Part shown: piece by piece, positions 8,869 through 17,638 of the stretch
Position numbering within the stretch: position 1 is the first letter of the stretch
Layout: every line of letters starts with the position of its first letter
Position numbers and translations under genes: made by a program
From: Nonomuraea maritima
GTDB taxonomy: Bacteria > Actinomycetota > Actinomycetes > Streptosporangiales > Streptosporangiaceae
NCBI RefSeq assembly: GCF_900100395.1
Contig: NZ_FNFB01000027.1
Coordinates: forward strand, 1 to 64,000
Direction: 5' to 3'
DNA length: 64,000 bases
The notes under the pieces: generated by a model
What the model was told of the DNA's origin: nothing
Databases searched by the model: none
What the model saw: the letters and a program-made list of their open reading frames with translations, nothing else

Positions 8869-9627
8869 TCAGTCCCTCTGCAAGGGTACCGAGGCATGTG
8901 TCCGGATGAAGTCGAGGCTACCGGCAAAGATCCTGTGGGCATCGTTGTCCAGCGTCGCAACATGGTAGCTATCGGTAAGCTCCTCGATCGTGGCCTGCGA
9001 GACCTTCTCACGGATGATCGCGACACTCGTGGGCCTGACCACGTGGTCGTCCGTGCTGTGGAAGACCAGCAGCGGCTGTGTCACCTTCGCCAGGTCGGCC
9101 TGGACGAGCGACCACAGCCCGGGCAGTGAGGCGGCCGCCTTCACGGGGGTGCGGGTGTAGGCCAGCTCGGTCACGCCGGGCTTCTTGACGTCGTTGCCGA
9201 CGCCGGGCACCGACGGCACGAACCACTTCAGCAGCGGAGCGAGCCGCATCAGCGGCACGTCGTTGACGATCGACGGGTTGACCAGCACGACGCCCCTGAT
9301 CGCCGAACCGTGCACCTCGGCCAGCCGCAGCGCCATGCAGCCGCCTAGCGACAGCCCGGCCACGAAGACCTCGGCGCAGCGCCCGCGCAGGTCCTCGTAC
9401 GCCTTCTCCAGCTCGGCGTACCAGTCCTCCCACCGCGTGCGGTTCATCTCCTGCCACCGTGTGCCGTGGCCGGGCTGACGCGGCAGCGAGACGCTGAGCC
9501 CCCGTCCGGCCAGGTATTCACCCCACGGGCGCAGCGACTGCGGCGTGCCGGTGAACCCGTGGCACAGCAGCACACCGATCTCGCCCGCCTCATGGTGGTA
9601 CGGTTCCGCGCCTGGCATGAGCGGCAT
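8869..9627 (-). CDS. Alpha/beta hydrolase, Est30-like carboxylesterase
   Basis: 252-residue serine hydrolase. HGFTGTP near residue 23 gives the oxyanion hole, the nucleophile is Ser93 in GLSLGG, the acid is in HSTDDHVV, and the histidine in DSYHVATLD. This pattern fits monoacylglycerol lipase/carboxylesterase of the Est30 type. The ATG at 9627 has GGAGGA six bases upstream, so longer starts back to 9762 are rejected. Divergent from the PlsC acyltransferase, which suggests a shared role in lipid metabolism (inference). Confidence 0.88.
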   Translation of the reverse strand: MPLMPGAEPYHHEAGEIGVLLCHGFTGTPQSLRPWGEYLAGRGLSVSLPRQPGHGTRWQEMNRTRWEDWYAELEKAYEDLRGRCAEVFVAGLSLGGCMALRLAEVHGSAIRGVVLVNPSIVNDVPLMRLAPLLKWFVPSVPGVGNDVKKPGVTELAYTRTPVKAAASLPGLWSLVQADLAKVTQPLLVFHSTDDHVVRPTSVAIIREKVSQATIEELTDSYHVATLDNDAHRIFAGSLDFIRTHASVPLQRD

Positions 9628-9800
9628 AACAGCTCCTCCGTGCCGTTTCATTCCGGCAATTTCTTCCAGAACGGCCCGATCGTCGCATGTTTGTGGGTAG
9701 TTGTGCGAGAGCTGGTGTAGGAGCATCGTGCTCGAGGTGGGAAGATGACTGTGCTCGCCCACACTGCTCGACCAGAACAGCGCTGAGGAAGAGGTGCCAG

Positions 9801-10508
9801 GTGTTCTACTGGGTGGTCAAGGCCATCTTGGGGCCGTTCCTCCACCTCGTGTTCCGGCCGTGGACGGAGGGCGCCGACAACGTGCCCAAGCAGGGTCCCG
9901 CGATCCTGGCGGGCAACCATCTGTCCTTCGCCGACCATTTCTTCGGCCCCCTGCAGATCCGCCGTAAGGTCATCTCGCTGGGCAAGGCCGACTACTTCAC
10001 CGGGCGCGGCGTGAAGGGCTTCTTCACCCGGCTGTTCTTCAGCGGTGTCGGCACCGTGCCGATCGACCGTTCCGGCGGCAAGGCCAGTGAGGCCGCGCTC
10101 CGCACCGGCCTGCGGGTGCTGCGCGAGGGCTACCTCCTCGGCATCTACCCCGAGGGCACCCGTTCACCCGACGGCCGCCTCTACAAGGGCAAGACCGGCG
10201 TCGCCCGGCTCGCTCTGGAGTCGCGGGCCCCGGTGATCCCGTGGGCGATGGTCAACACCTACGAGATGATGCCGACCGGGCGTCCGCTGCCCAAGCTCGG
10301 CATCCGGCCGGGCGTGCGGTTCGGCAAGCCGCTCGACTTCTCCCGCTACTACGGCATGGAGGACGACCGCCTCGTGCTGCGCGCGGTGACCGACGAGATC
10401 ATGTACGCGCTGATGGAGCTCTCGGGCCAGGAGTACGTCGACAAGTACGCCGCCAGCGCCAAGGTGGAGATGGAGCGCGCCAGGCGCGCCGCTGCGGCGG
10501 GCAACTGA
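9801..10508 (+). CDS. 1-acyl-sn-glycerol-3-phosphate acyltransferase (PlsC family)
   Basis: 235-residue membrane-associated acyltransferase of phospholipid synthesis. The catalytic HX4D is His40-Asp45 (NHLSFAD) and the glycerol-phosphate block is EGTRSPDG near residue 120. Short hydrophobic N-terminus. GTG start with GAGGAAGAGG seven bases upstream. A longer open frame to 9687 is not supported by a ribosome site. Acyl preference unknown. Confidence 0.88.
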   Translation: MFYWVVKAILGPFLHLVFRPWTEGADNVPKQGPAILAGNHLSFADHFFGPLQIRRKVISLGKADYFTGRGVKGFFTRLFFSGVGTVPIDRSGGKASEAALRTGLRVLREGYLLGIYPEGTRSPDGRLYKGKTGVARLALESRAPVIPWAMVNTYEMMPTGRPLPKLGIRPGVRFGKPLDFSRYYGMEDDRLVLRAVTDEIMYALMELSGQEYVDKYAASAKVEMERARRAAAAGN

Positions 10509-10523
10509 CCGCACGAGGGCGGG

Positions 10524-10985
10524 TCACCCGGAGGCCCGTAAGGCCTCTTCCGTCCTGCGCATCGCCGTGGTCATCGCGAGCAGTTCCGCGCGGCTGAGCC
10601 GGTCGACGAGATAGTCGCGGACGATCTCCAGATGGGCCGGCGCCACCCGCTCCAACAGGTCGGCGCCCGCCGAGGTGAGCCGGGCGAGCACGCCGCGGTC
10701 GTCCGACGGGCAGGTCAGCCGCTCGACGAGCCCGGCCTTCTCGAGCCCGCCCACCTGGTAGGTGAGCGCGCTCTTCGACACCACCACGTCACGCGCGAGC
10801 TCCGTCATGCGCAGCCGCCGCCCGGGTGCCTCGGCGAGCCGGACGAGGATCTCGTACTGCGGGTGGGTGAGGCCGGCGGCGGCCTTGAGGTGCTCCTCGA
10901 TCCGTCGCTCCAGCAGATGCGAGGTCGTCAGGAAGGCCCGCCACGCCGCCATCTCGGTCTGGTCGAGCCATCGGGGCTGCGTCAT
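10524..10985 (-). CDS. MarR-family transcriptional regulator
   Basis: 153-residue winged helix protein: helical dimerisation ends and the DNA-binding part at about 55-110 (MTELARDVVVSKSALTYQVGGLEKAGLVER with DDRG in the wing). It is divergent from the doxX gene, and two 14-base palindromic sites lie in the 85-base gap, so it probably represses itself and doxX. The inducing ligand is unknown. Confidence 0.9.
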   Translation of the reverse strand: MTQPRWLDQTEMAAWRAFLTTSHLLERRIEEHLKAAAGLTHPQYEILVRLAEAPGRRLRMTELARDVVVSKSALTYQVGGLEKAGLVERLTCPSDDRGVLARLTSAGADLLERVAPAHLEIVRDYLVDRLSRAELLAMTTAMRRTEEALRASG

Positions 10986-11003
10986 CGGCTCAGTCTACTT
11001 GTC

Positions 11004-11051
11004 GTTCAGATTTGAACCCCATCTTGTTACAGTGGTCGTTCAAATCTGAAC
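11004..11051. promoter_or_regulatory. Twin MarR operators
   Basis: GTTCAGATTTGAAC at 11004-11017 and its exact reverse complement GTTCAAATCTGAAC at 11038-11051, starts 34 bases apart (about three helical turns), lie between the divergent marR and doxX starts. They are the obvious binding sites for the adjacent regulator. Confidence 0.8.
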
Positions 11052-11070
11052 AACAGCTGGAGGAGGCCGT

Positions 11071-11499
11071 ATGGCCGACCAGGTGCGTCCCGTCGTCCTG
11101 CTGGTGGCCAGGGTCGCCATCGGAGTGATCTTCTTGGTGCACGGTTACCAGAAGTTCTTGACCATCGGGATCGAGGGCACGACCGAGTTCTTCGAGTCCG
11201 TCGGCATCCCGTTGGCGGCGCTCGCGGCCCCGGCCGTGGCGGCGACGGAGGTCGCGGGCGGGCTGGCGCTCATCGCGGGCGCGGCGCTGCCGCTCGCGGG
11301 CTCCCTGCTCGCCCTCAACATGATCGGCGCCATCGTGTTCGTGCACGGGGAGAGCGGCTTCTCCGCCGGCGACGGCGGTTACGAGTTCGTCCTGGCGCTC
11401 GCGGCGGCCAGTCTCGCCGTCGGGTTCTCCGGTGGGGGCGCGTTCGCGCTCGACAACGTGCGGTTGCGCCGCCGCGGCGCCGCCGCCGTGATCGCCTGA
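11071..11499 (+). CDS. DoxX-family membrane protein
   Basis: 142 residues, four hydrophobic segments, with the DoxX signature IFLVHGYQKF near residue 20. GGAGGAGG precedes the ATG. DoxX proteins are small integral membrane proteins linked to redox or thiol stress in actinobacteria. Divergent from a MarR regulator with palindromes covering its promoter, so it is probably derepressed by that regulator's ligand. Confidence 0.87.
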   Translation: MADQVRPVVLLVARVAIGVIFLVHGYQKFLTIGIEGTTEFFESVGIPLAALAAPAVAATEVAGGLALIAGAALPLAGSLLALNMIGAIVFVHGESGFSAGDGGYEFVLALAAASLAVGFSGGGAFALDNVRLRRRGAAAVIA

Positions 11500-11506
11500 C
11501 GCCCGC

Positions 11507-12373
11507 TCAGGTCAGATGGGCCCTGATCTGCTCGATGTGCTCGGGCGTGGTACGGCAGCAGCCGCCGATCAGTGAGGCCCCCGCCTGCTGCCACTCCTTG
11601 GCGGCCTGGCCGAACTCCACCGGGTCGGTCAGGCCGAGCCACCGGCGGTTGCCGGCGTCCCACGTCTCGCCCGAGTTGGGGTAGACGACCACGGGCAGCC
11701 CTCCCGACAGTGTCCTGACCAGCGTCGGCATGTGGCGCGGCGCCGTGCAGTTGACACCCACCGCCACCACCTGCGGGTTGCCGGTGAACAGCGCAGCGGC
11801 CTCGGCGATCGGCGTGCCGTCGCTGATGCGCTCGCCGTCGCGGCACGAGAAGCTCACCCACGCCTTCACCCCGGGAGTGGCCGCCAGCAGCCGGGCCAGC
11901 GCCCGCGCCTCGGTGTAGGACGGGATGGTCTCGCAGGCCAGCAGGTCGGGGCCGGCCGAGGCGAGGATCTCCCAGCGGGGCAGGTGCCAGGCGTACAGGC
12001 CGTCCTCGTCGAGGTCGTAGTCGCCGGTGTACTCGGCGCCGTTGGCGAGGTAGGCGCCGTACGGGCCGACCGAGGCCGCCACCAGGCCGCCACCCGCCTC
12101 GTCGCGCGCCTGGGCGGCGAGCTCGACCGACAGCCTGATCAGCTCCTCGGACCGCGCCTGGTCGAGGCCGCGCCGTGCGAAGCCGGGCAGCGTCGCCTGG
12201 TAGCTCGCGGTCGTGGCGACGTCGGCGCCCGCCGCGAAGTAGGCGGCGTGCACGCGCCTGATCAGCTCCGGCTCCTCCATGAGCAGCCGCGCCGACCACA
12301 GCTCGTCGCGAAGATCGGCGCCGAGCCGTTCGAGCTGGGTGGCCAGCCCCCCGTCGAGGACAAGTGTCGTCAC
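11507..12373 (-). CDS. mmuM: Homocysteine S-methyltransferase
   Basis: 288-residue barrel enzyme that transfers a methyl group, probably from S-methylmethionine, to homocysteine giving methionine. It has LDGGLATQLE at the N-terminus, the zinc cysteine in VGVNCTAP, and the double cysteine GGCC before RTTPEHI at the C-terminus. Start: GTG at 12373, six bases after TACCCT (leaderless pattern). A longer frame to 12484 is proline/glycine-rich and is rejected. Confidence 0.9.
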   Translation of the reverse strand: MTTLVLDGGLATQLERLGADLRDELWSARLLMEEPELIRRVHAAYFAAGADVATTASYQATLPGFARRGLDQARSEELIRLSVELAAQARDEAGGGLVAASVGPYGAYLANGAEYTGDYDLDEDGLYAWHLPRWEILASAGPDLLACETIPSYTEARALARLLAATPGVKAWVSFSCRDGERISDGTPIAEAAALFTGNPQVVAVGVNCTAPRHMPTLVRTLSGGLPVVVYPNSGETWDAGNRRWLGLTDPVEFGQAAKEWQQAGASLIGGCCRTTPEHIEQIRAHLT

Positions 12374-12503
12374 CCATCCAGGGTAGAAGCTACGGCGGAC
12401 ATCTCCTGACACGCCTCCGCCCGGGCACCGGACGCCAGGGCCGGAGGACGGCCGGCCCGCGGCTCCGGCCCCGACCGTCGGCACAGGGCCGCGGCGGCCC
12501 GGC

Positions 12504-13154
12504 TCAGGCCGCGAGACGGGTCAGGGCGGGGCGGTCGAGGACGGTCACCTCACCGTGCCCGATCACGATGATCCCGCGGCGCTCGAACCCGCGCAGCGCG
12601 CGGTTGACACTCACGCGCGTCGCGCCGATCTCGGCCCCGAGGCCCGCCTGGCCGCCGTGCAGGGCCACCCGGCCGCCGTCGCACCGGCGCACCAGCCAGG
12701 ACGCCACCCGCGCGGGCACGTCGCGGACCGCCGCGTCGAGCAGCCGCTCGTCCAGGTCTCGCACGGTGGCCGCCAGCGTGCGCAGCAGCCGCGCCGCCAC
12801 GGACGGTTCCGCCTCGAGCAGCTCCAGCACGGCGGCCCGCGGCAGGTAGGCGACCCGCACGGCGGTCATGGCCGTACGGGTGGCGCGGTGCGGGCCGTCG
12901 ACGAGGAGGGCTGTCTTGTCGAAGGCCACCGGCGCCTCCTCCACCGCGAGCACCACCTCCCTGCCGTCGGCGCTCACCCTGGCTGCCTTCACCCGTCCGT
13001 CAAGCAGCACGATCAGCTGGTCGGCAGGGTCGCCTTCCGTGCACAGCACCTGCCCGGCCGGGTAGTCACGCCACCGCGCCCGCCCCGCGAGCCGGCGCAC
13101 CCGCTCCTCGTCGAGCCCCGCGAACATCGGCAGGTCGGCCAGCGCGTACGTCAT
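12504..13154 (-). CDS. Crp/Fnr-family transcriptional regulator
   Basis: 216 residues: cyclic-nucleotide-binding-like beta roll (20-120), dimer helix, and winged helix-turn-helix (165-205; LGAEIGATRVSVNRALRGFE). No Fnr cysteine cluster is seen. The cAMP phosphate-cassette is not clearly canonical, so the effector is unknown. A 16-base palindrome at 13154-13169 overlaps the first base of the start codon and likely mediates autoregulation. Confidence 0.87.
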   Translation of the reverse strand: MTYALADLPMFAGLDEERVRRLAGRARWRDYPAGQVLCTEGDPADQLIVLLDGRVKAARVSADGREVVLAVEEAPVAFDKTALLVDGPHRATRTAMTAVRVAYLPRAAVLELLEAEPSVAARLLRTLAATVRDLDERLLDAAVRDVPARVASWLVRRCDGGRVALHGGQAGLGAEIGATRVSVNRALRGFERRGIIVIGHGEVTVLDRPALTRLAA

Positions 13155-13169
13155 GTATCCCGTGATACA
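13154..13169. promoter_or_regulatory. Palindromic operator at the crp-like start
   Basis: TGTATC-CCGT-GATACA has perfect six-base arms, and its edge coincides with the start codon of the Crp-like gene. Symmetry and spacing suit a Crp/Fnr dimer, though the half-site is not TGTGA or TTGAT. Confidence 0.6.
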
Positions 13170-13228
13170 CCAGCCGCGTGCCCGGCGATGCCGTGCCCGC
13201 CGGGCCGCGGCGCCTAGGGTGCGGGGCC

Positions 13229-13492
13229 ATGGCGAGATACGTGATGCACCTGGCGTTCGACGACGACCCCCGGCGGCTGGCCGCCCGCCCCGCCCACCGT
13301 GACCACCTGCGGCGGCTGAAGGAGGACGGGCGGTTGGTCACCGCCGGGCCGTGGGCCGACGACAGCGGAGCCCTGCACGTCTACGAGGTGGCGGACGAGG
13401 CGGAGCTGCGCGCGATCCTGCGGGACGATCCGTACACGGCGGTGGACGGCTACGAGATCGTGCTGCTCAAGGAGTGGACCCCGATCCTTTGA
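13229..13492 (+). CDS. YciI-like protein
   Basis: 87-residue YCII-domain protein (MARYVMHLAFDDD, HRDHL, GPWADDSGALHVYEV, DDPYTAVDGYE), a small ferredoxin-like fold of uncertain enzymatic role. The ATG at 13229 follows TAGGGT by eight bases; the in-frame codon at 13178 is not favoured. The IS605-type element begins within about 10 bases of its stop, so its last residues could have been altered by insertion. Confidence 0.8.
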   Translation: MARYVMHLAFDDDPRRLAARPAHRDHLRRLKEDGRLVTAGPWADDSGALHVYEVADEAELRAILRDDPYTAVDGYEIVLLKEWTPIL

Positions 13493-13527
13493 CGCGCTCC
13501 CCGACCTGAAGGCCGGGGATTCAGCCT

Positions 13528-13545
13528 GTGCCGCGCGTGCGGCAC
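13528..13545 (-). ncRNA. Hairpin in the putative omega-RNA/right end
   Basis: GTGCCGC-GCGT-GCGGCAC forms a perfect stem between the tnpB stop and the right-end hairpin. In this family the tnpB 3' end and the right end encode the guide RNA whose guide lies just outside the element, here in yciI-proximal DNA. The assignment is by position and family knowledge. Confidence 0.5.
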
Positions 13546-13583
13546 TTCTGAAGGCTTCCTGTTTCGCCGGGTCCTGCCCTCCG

Positions 13584-14735
13584 CTAGGCGGCGGGTCTTA
13601 CGGTCCCTCCGCAGGCGTTTAGCCTCTCCGCCCGTCCGGCGGCGAGGATGTTGATCGCGGCGTTGACGTCCCGGTCATGGGCCGCGCCGCAGGGGCACAC
13701 CCACGACCGGACGTCGAGCGGCATCGACTCGGCGAGCGCACCGCATGCCGAGCACAGCTTCGAGCTGGGGAACCAGCGGTCCACCTTCACGAAGGTCCGG
13801 CCACGCCGGGCGGCCTTGTATTCCAGCATGCTCACGAACGCCGACCATCCGGCGTCGTGGACGGACTTGGCCAGGCGCGTGCGGGCCAGGCCCTTCACGG
13901 ACAGGTCCTCCACCATCACCGCTTGGTTGTCGCGGATGATCTTCGTGGAGAGCTTGTGCGCGAAGTCCCGGCGCGCGTCGGCCACCCGGGCGTGCGCCCT
14001 GGCGACCTTGACGGCAGCCTTCTTCCTGTTCGCCGACCCCTTCGCCTTGCGGCTGAGGTTCTGCTGCGCCTTGCGCAGCCGTCGTTCGGCGCGGCGCAGG
14101 AAGCGGGGGTTGTCGATCTTCCGGCCGTCTGACAGGACCGCGAAGTATGTCAGGCCCAGATCGATGCCCATCTCCGACGCGATCCGCGGCAACGGCTCGT
14201 CGCCGACCTCGACCACGAACGAGGCGAAGTACCGGCCCGCCGCGTCCTTGACCACGGTCACACTCGAAGGCTCGGCGGGCAGCGAACGCGACCAGCGGAC
14301 CGGCACATCCCCGATCTTCGGCAGGCGCAGCTTCCCACCCGCCGTGACACGGAACCGGGCGTTGCGAGTGAACCGGATCGCCTGCCGCCTGTCCTTGCGC
14401 GACCGCAACCGGGGCGGGGCCACCTTCAGCCCCTGGCGTTTGCCGGTGATCGAGGCGAAGAAGTTCCGGTAGGCGGTGTTCAGGTCGGCCAGTGCCTGCT
14501 GTAGCACCACCGCCGACACCTCGCCCAGCCAGGCCCGCTCGGGGGTCTGCTTGGCCTTGGTGATGACCCGCTTGGACAACTCGGCGTCCGGGACATACGG
14601 CAACCCCTGTTCGCGGGCTTCCTGCCGGGCGCGCAACCCGTCGTTGTACACCGTCCGCGCGCACCCGAACGCCTTGGCCAGTTCTTGGCGCTGACCGGCG
14701 GTCGGGTAGAGGCGGACGTTGTACCGAAGCTGCAC
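13584..14735 (-). CDS. tnpB: TnpB RNA-guided nuclease of the IS605-type element
   Basis: 383 residues, full length. RuvC residues are present: Asp192 (GIDLG), Glu276 (MVEDLS) and the Asp pair in HDRDVNAA (354/356). The zinc ribbon cysteines are Cys328, 331, 347 and 349. The N-terminal helix-turn-helix-like and beta-barrel parts look normal. Family members cut DNA next to a short motif under guidance of an RNA from the element's right end. No frameshift or lost catalytic residue, so probably active. Confidence 0.92.
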   Translation of the reverse strand: MQLRYNVRLYPTAGQRQELAKAFGCARTVYNDGLRARQEAREQGLPYVPDAELSKRVITKAKQTPERAWLGEVSAVVLQQALADLNTAYRNFFASITGKRQGLKVAPPRLRSRKDRRQAIRFTRNARFRVTAGGKLRLPKIGDVPVRWSRSLPAEPSSVTVVKDAAGRYFASFVVEVGDEPLPRIASEMGIDLGLTYFAVLSDGRKIDNPRFLRRAERRLRKAQQNLSRKAKGSANRKKAAVKVARAHARVADARRDFAHKLSTKIIRDNQAVMVEDLSVKGLARTRLAKSVHDAGWSAFVSMLEYKAARRGRTFVKVDRWFPSSKLCSACGALAESMPLDVRSWVCPCGAAHDRDVNAAINILAAGRAERLNACGGTVRPAA

Positions 14736-14757
14736 GCCATGATCTTACCGTTGGTTT

Positions 14758-15174
14758 ATGGCCGAGTACGGAGACATCAGAACCGGAAGACACTGCATTT
14801 TTGTCCTGCACGCCCACTTGGTTTTCGTGACCAAGTTCCGGCATCGGGTGTTCACCGGCACCCACCTGGAGCGCATGGAGCAGATCATGCGGGACGTGTG
14901 CGCTGATTTCGAGTGCGAGCTCGCGGAGTTCAACGGCGAGAGCAACCACGTCCACCTGCTGGTGCGCTTCCCGCCGAAGGTCGCCCTGTCCCGCCTCGTC
15001 AACTCGCTGAAAGGGGTGTCCTCCCGCAGAATGCGGCAGGAGTTCCCCGAGTTGGCCCGCCATTACTACCGGGCGAACAAGCTATGGTCGGGCTCCTACT
15101 TCGCCGGGAGCGTGGGCGGCGCACCGATCAGCGTCCTGCGCCAGTACATCGAGCAGCAAAACCGCCCTGTCTGA
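14758..15174 (+). CDS. tnpA: IS200-type Y1 transposase
   Basis: 138-residue HUH single-strand transposase: HUH motif His64-Val65-His66 (NHVHLLV), catalytic Tyr130 (VLRQYIEQQ), and the family block LWSGSYFAGSVGG. It excises and inserts single-stranded DNA using the end hairpins. Divergent from tnpB by 22 bases. Intact, so the element could still move. Confidence 0.93.
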   Translation: MAEYGDIRTGRHCIFVLHAHLVFVTKFRHRVFTGTHLERMEQIMRDVCADFECELAEFNGESNHVHLLVRFPPKVALSRLVNSLKGVSSRRMRQEFPELARHYYRANKLWSGSYFAGSVGGAPISVLRQYIEQQNRPV

Positions 15175-15182
15175 TCCAAGAC

Positions 15183-15208
15183 GCCGGTCCGCCTGACGGC
15201 GGACCGGC
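15183..15208 (+). terminator. Terminator after tnpA
   Basis: GCCGGTCCGCC-TGAC-GGCGGACCGGC is a perfect 11-base stem followed by TTT, eight bases after the tnpA stop and inside the left end of the element. Confidence 0.8.
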
Positions 15209-15298
15209 TTTCCCTGCCCCGCTACGCGGGAAAGTCCGCTTCACCCCCCGGCCTGAAGGCCGGAGCACTGCGGACGAACCTGGTAGCCGTCCGGCCTG

Positions 15299-17638
15299 TC
15301 AGTCGCGCTTCCAGAAGGGGCCGCGGCGGCGGGGGGCGGGCGCGGGGGGCGCCCCGCCCACCACCTCGGTCAGGACCGCCACGGCGCGGTCGTGCAGCAG
15401 CCGCGCGTCCGCGCCCGGCCGTTCGGCGGCCTCCAGCTCGCGGGCCAGGCCCTCCAGCCTCTCCTCGCCGCCGAGGTAGGCGGCCAGCGCGGCCAGCCGG
15501 GTGCCGAGGTCGGCCAGGTACGCCAGGTCGGGTGCGGGCAGGGCGCGCAGCCGCTCGAGCTCGGCGACGAGCTGCGGACGCACCGTCTCCACCGGACGCC
15601 CGCCACCTCGGGGAACAGGCATCGGCGGGCGGGGTGCGAACGGCGGCACGCCGGAGATCGGGCCGCCGCTGGGCGGAGCGGCGGAGAGATCGTGTTCCAT
15701 GAGCGGCTCCACACGGGCCGCGCCGAGCCGCGGACCGCCCGGTCGCCCGCGTGCGAACGACTGGACGGCGACCTGCGGCGGGGCGGCCGCGGCGATGCCG
15801 AAGAGGCCCGCCGCCGGAGCCGCCCCCGGCAGCTCCCACCCGCTCGGCGGCTCGACCGGCTGGATCACCCGGTGCTCGGGCTCGCCGCCGGCGACCTCGC
15901 GGGTGTCGACGGCCACGTACGCGGTGAAGCGGCACAGCACGCCGTACGCGAGGGAGGTGTCCACGATCCGGGACTCCAGGTCGTGTTCGCCCATCGCGTA
16001 CCGGTCCTCCAGCTCGCGCAGGTGGGCGCGGGCCCAGACGGCGCGCAGGGCCGGGTTGTCCGCGGTGACGCCCTCGACGTGTTCCTCCCACGGCCCGCCG
16101 GCCGCCGTCCCGCGTACGGTGACGGACGAGCCCGCGCGGCAGCGCCCGTACACCCGCAGCGGGACGCCAGGGAAGATCGAGCCGAGATGCGTGACCGTCT
16201 CCGGTTCGACGTCGAGGCCCTTCAGCGACAGGTCGGTCACCAGGGGAGCGCCGATCCGGCGGTGGATGTGCTCCATCGCGGCGTCCAGCCGGTCCTCCGA
16301 CTCGACCAGCTCGCAGCGCCCCGCGCCGAGCCCGGCGAGCCGGCCGAGGAAGCCGGCGTTCACCGCCCGGTCGATGCCGACCGTGTGCACGCGCATGGCC
16401 GACAGCGCGCCGCCGGCCTGCTCGAGGATCTGGTCCTCGTTGCCCACCTGGCCGTCGGTGACGAGCACCACGACGCGTTCGCGCTCGCCTCGCGCGCCGA
16501 GCAGCCTGATCGCCTCGCGCAGCGGGGCCAGCAGCTCGGTGCCGCCGCGCGCGTCCACCCGCGCCAGGTGCTCGACCGCGCGGTAGCGGTTGCGGTCGGA
16601 CGCCTCCACCAGCCCCTCGAACGCCTGCTCCACCACGGAGTCGAAGGTGAGCACCGCGAACCTGTCCTGCGGCGTCAGCGTGTCGACGATGCGGGCGGCG
16701 GCGCGGCGGGCGCAGACCATCTTCCAGCCGCTCATGCTGCCGGACCTGTCGAGCAGCAGCACCAGGTCGCGCGGCGGTCGCGGCGCCTGCAACGGCGGCG
16801 GGAGCACGGTCAGCGCGAACGTGCCCAGCCCGTCCAGCTGCAGCGACGTGGAGGCGTCGAACGACAGGCGCAGCACGAAGTCGCGGTCGAGGCGCTCGCC
16901 GGGACGCACGCGTACGGTGTGGACCCCGTCGTCGCGGCTCTCTTCCTCCACCACGTGCAGGCTGGAGGCGAGCTCGCGCAGCCGCAGGCCGGCGGCGTCG
17001 ACGTCGGCGGTCAGCGACAGCCGCACCGGGTCGGGGAAGCCGGGCAGCAGGACGGGCGGGGTGATGCGGGAGGCGTCGGGGACGGCGTCGGTGTCGGGCG
17101 CCGTGCCGTCGCCGGCCGGTTGGCCGTCGACCGGGCTGCCCGGGATGTAGCGCGGGGCCACGACCAGCGGGAACCGGAAGGTGGCCGCGCCGTCCTCGTA
17201 CGGCAGCGGCTGGCTCAGGGTGAGCCGTACGGACACGCGTTCGCCCGGCAGGATGTTGCCCACCCGGATGGTGAACACCTCGGGCCGGTCCTCCTCGGCG
17301 ATCGCGGCCCGCCTGCCCTCGCGCAACGCCTGGTCGTAGTCCTGCCGGGCCTGCCCGCGCTCCTTGAGCACGCCCTCCACCACGTGGTCGGCGGCCTCCA
17401 TGCGAAAGCCCGTCACGGCCGCCCGGTCGGGCAGCGGGAAGACGTACGTGGCCTCCAGCGTGACGTCGAACGGGTTGCGGAAGCCCTGGGTGACCTCGAC
17501 CCCCGCGACGAGCCCGGAGATCGCGGCGCGCACGTCGACGCTTTCGAGCGGAAGGTTGCCGCGGCCCGTCCGCAGCGCGCCGAACCCGGCGTCGGGCACC
17601 GTCGGGCACTGTGCGGGCTCCAGCGACGTGATGTTCAT
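15299..17638 (-). CDS. VIT and VWA domain protein
   Basis: 779 residues. A VIT domain occupies about 15-140 (VEVTQGFRNPF, ATYVFPLPDRAAVTGF) and a VWA domain about 290-460 with the MIDAS motif DRSGSMSG, a threonine in GGTELL and Asp in VTDGQVGNED. A proline-rich linker and a helical C-terminus follow. No signal peptide, so cytosolic. The arrangement is that of vertebrate inter-alpha-trypsin heavy chains and bacterial relatives of unknown function. The ATG overlaps the stop of the MerR gene (ATGA), so the regulator and this protein form a coupled operon. Confidence 0.87.
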   Translation of the reverse strand: MNITSLEPAQCPTVPDAGFGALRTGRGNLPLESVDVRAAISGLVAGVEVTQGFRNPFDVTLEATYVFPLPDRAAVTGFRMEAADHVVEGVLKERGQARQDYDQALREGRRAAIAEEDRPEVFTIRVGNILPGERVSVRLTLSQPLPYEDGAATFRFPLVVAPRYIPGSPVDGQPAGDGTAPDTDAVPDASRITPPVLLPGFPDPVRLSLTADVDAAGLRLRELASSLHVVEEESRDDGVHTVRVRPGERLDRDFVLRLSFDASTSLQLDGLGTFALTVLPPPLQAPRPPRDLVLLLDRSGSMSGWKMVCARRAAARIVDTLTPQDRFAVLTFDSVVEQAFEGLVEASDRNRYRAVEHLARVDARGGTELLAPLREAIRLLGARGERERVVVLVTDGQVGNEDQILEQAGGALSAMRVHTVGIDRAVNAGFLGRLAGLGAGRCELVESEDRLDAAMEHIHRRIGAPLVTDLSLKGLDVEPETVTHLGSIFPGVPLRVYGRCRAGSSVTVRGTAAGGPWEEHVEGVTADNPALRAVWARAHLRELEDRYAMGEHDLESRIVDTSLAYGVLCRFTAYVAVDTREVAGGEPEHRVIQPVEPPSGWELPGAAPAAGLFGIAAAAPPQVAVQSFARGRPGGPRLGAARVEPLMEHDLSAAPPSGGPISGVPPFAPRPPMPVPRGGGRPVETVRPQLVAELERLRALPAPDLAYLADLGTRLAALAAYLGGEERLEGLARELEAAERPGADARLLHDRAVAVLTEVVGGAPPAPAPRRRGPFWKRD

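Larger units (their letters stand above)
13499..15275. mobile_element. IS200/IS605-family element with divergent tnpA and tnpB
   Basis: The element holds a Y1 HUH transposase (plus strand) and a TnpB (minus strand) transcribed divergently from the middle, as in IS605. Subterminal hairpins built on CCTGAAGGCCGG lie at both ends: CCCCGACC/GGCCGGGG at 13499-13518 and CCGGCC/GGCCGG at 15248-15263. There are no terminal inverted repeats or target duplication, as expected for this family. Exact cleavage points cannot be read; ends are approximate. Both genes look intact. Confidence 0.85.
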
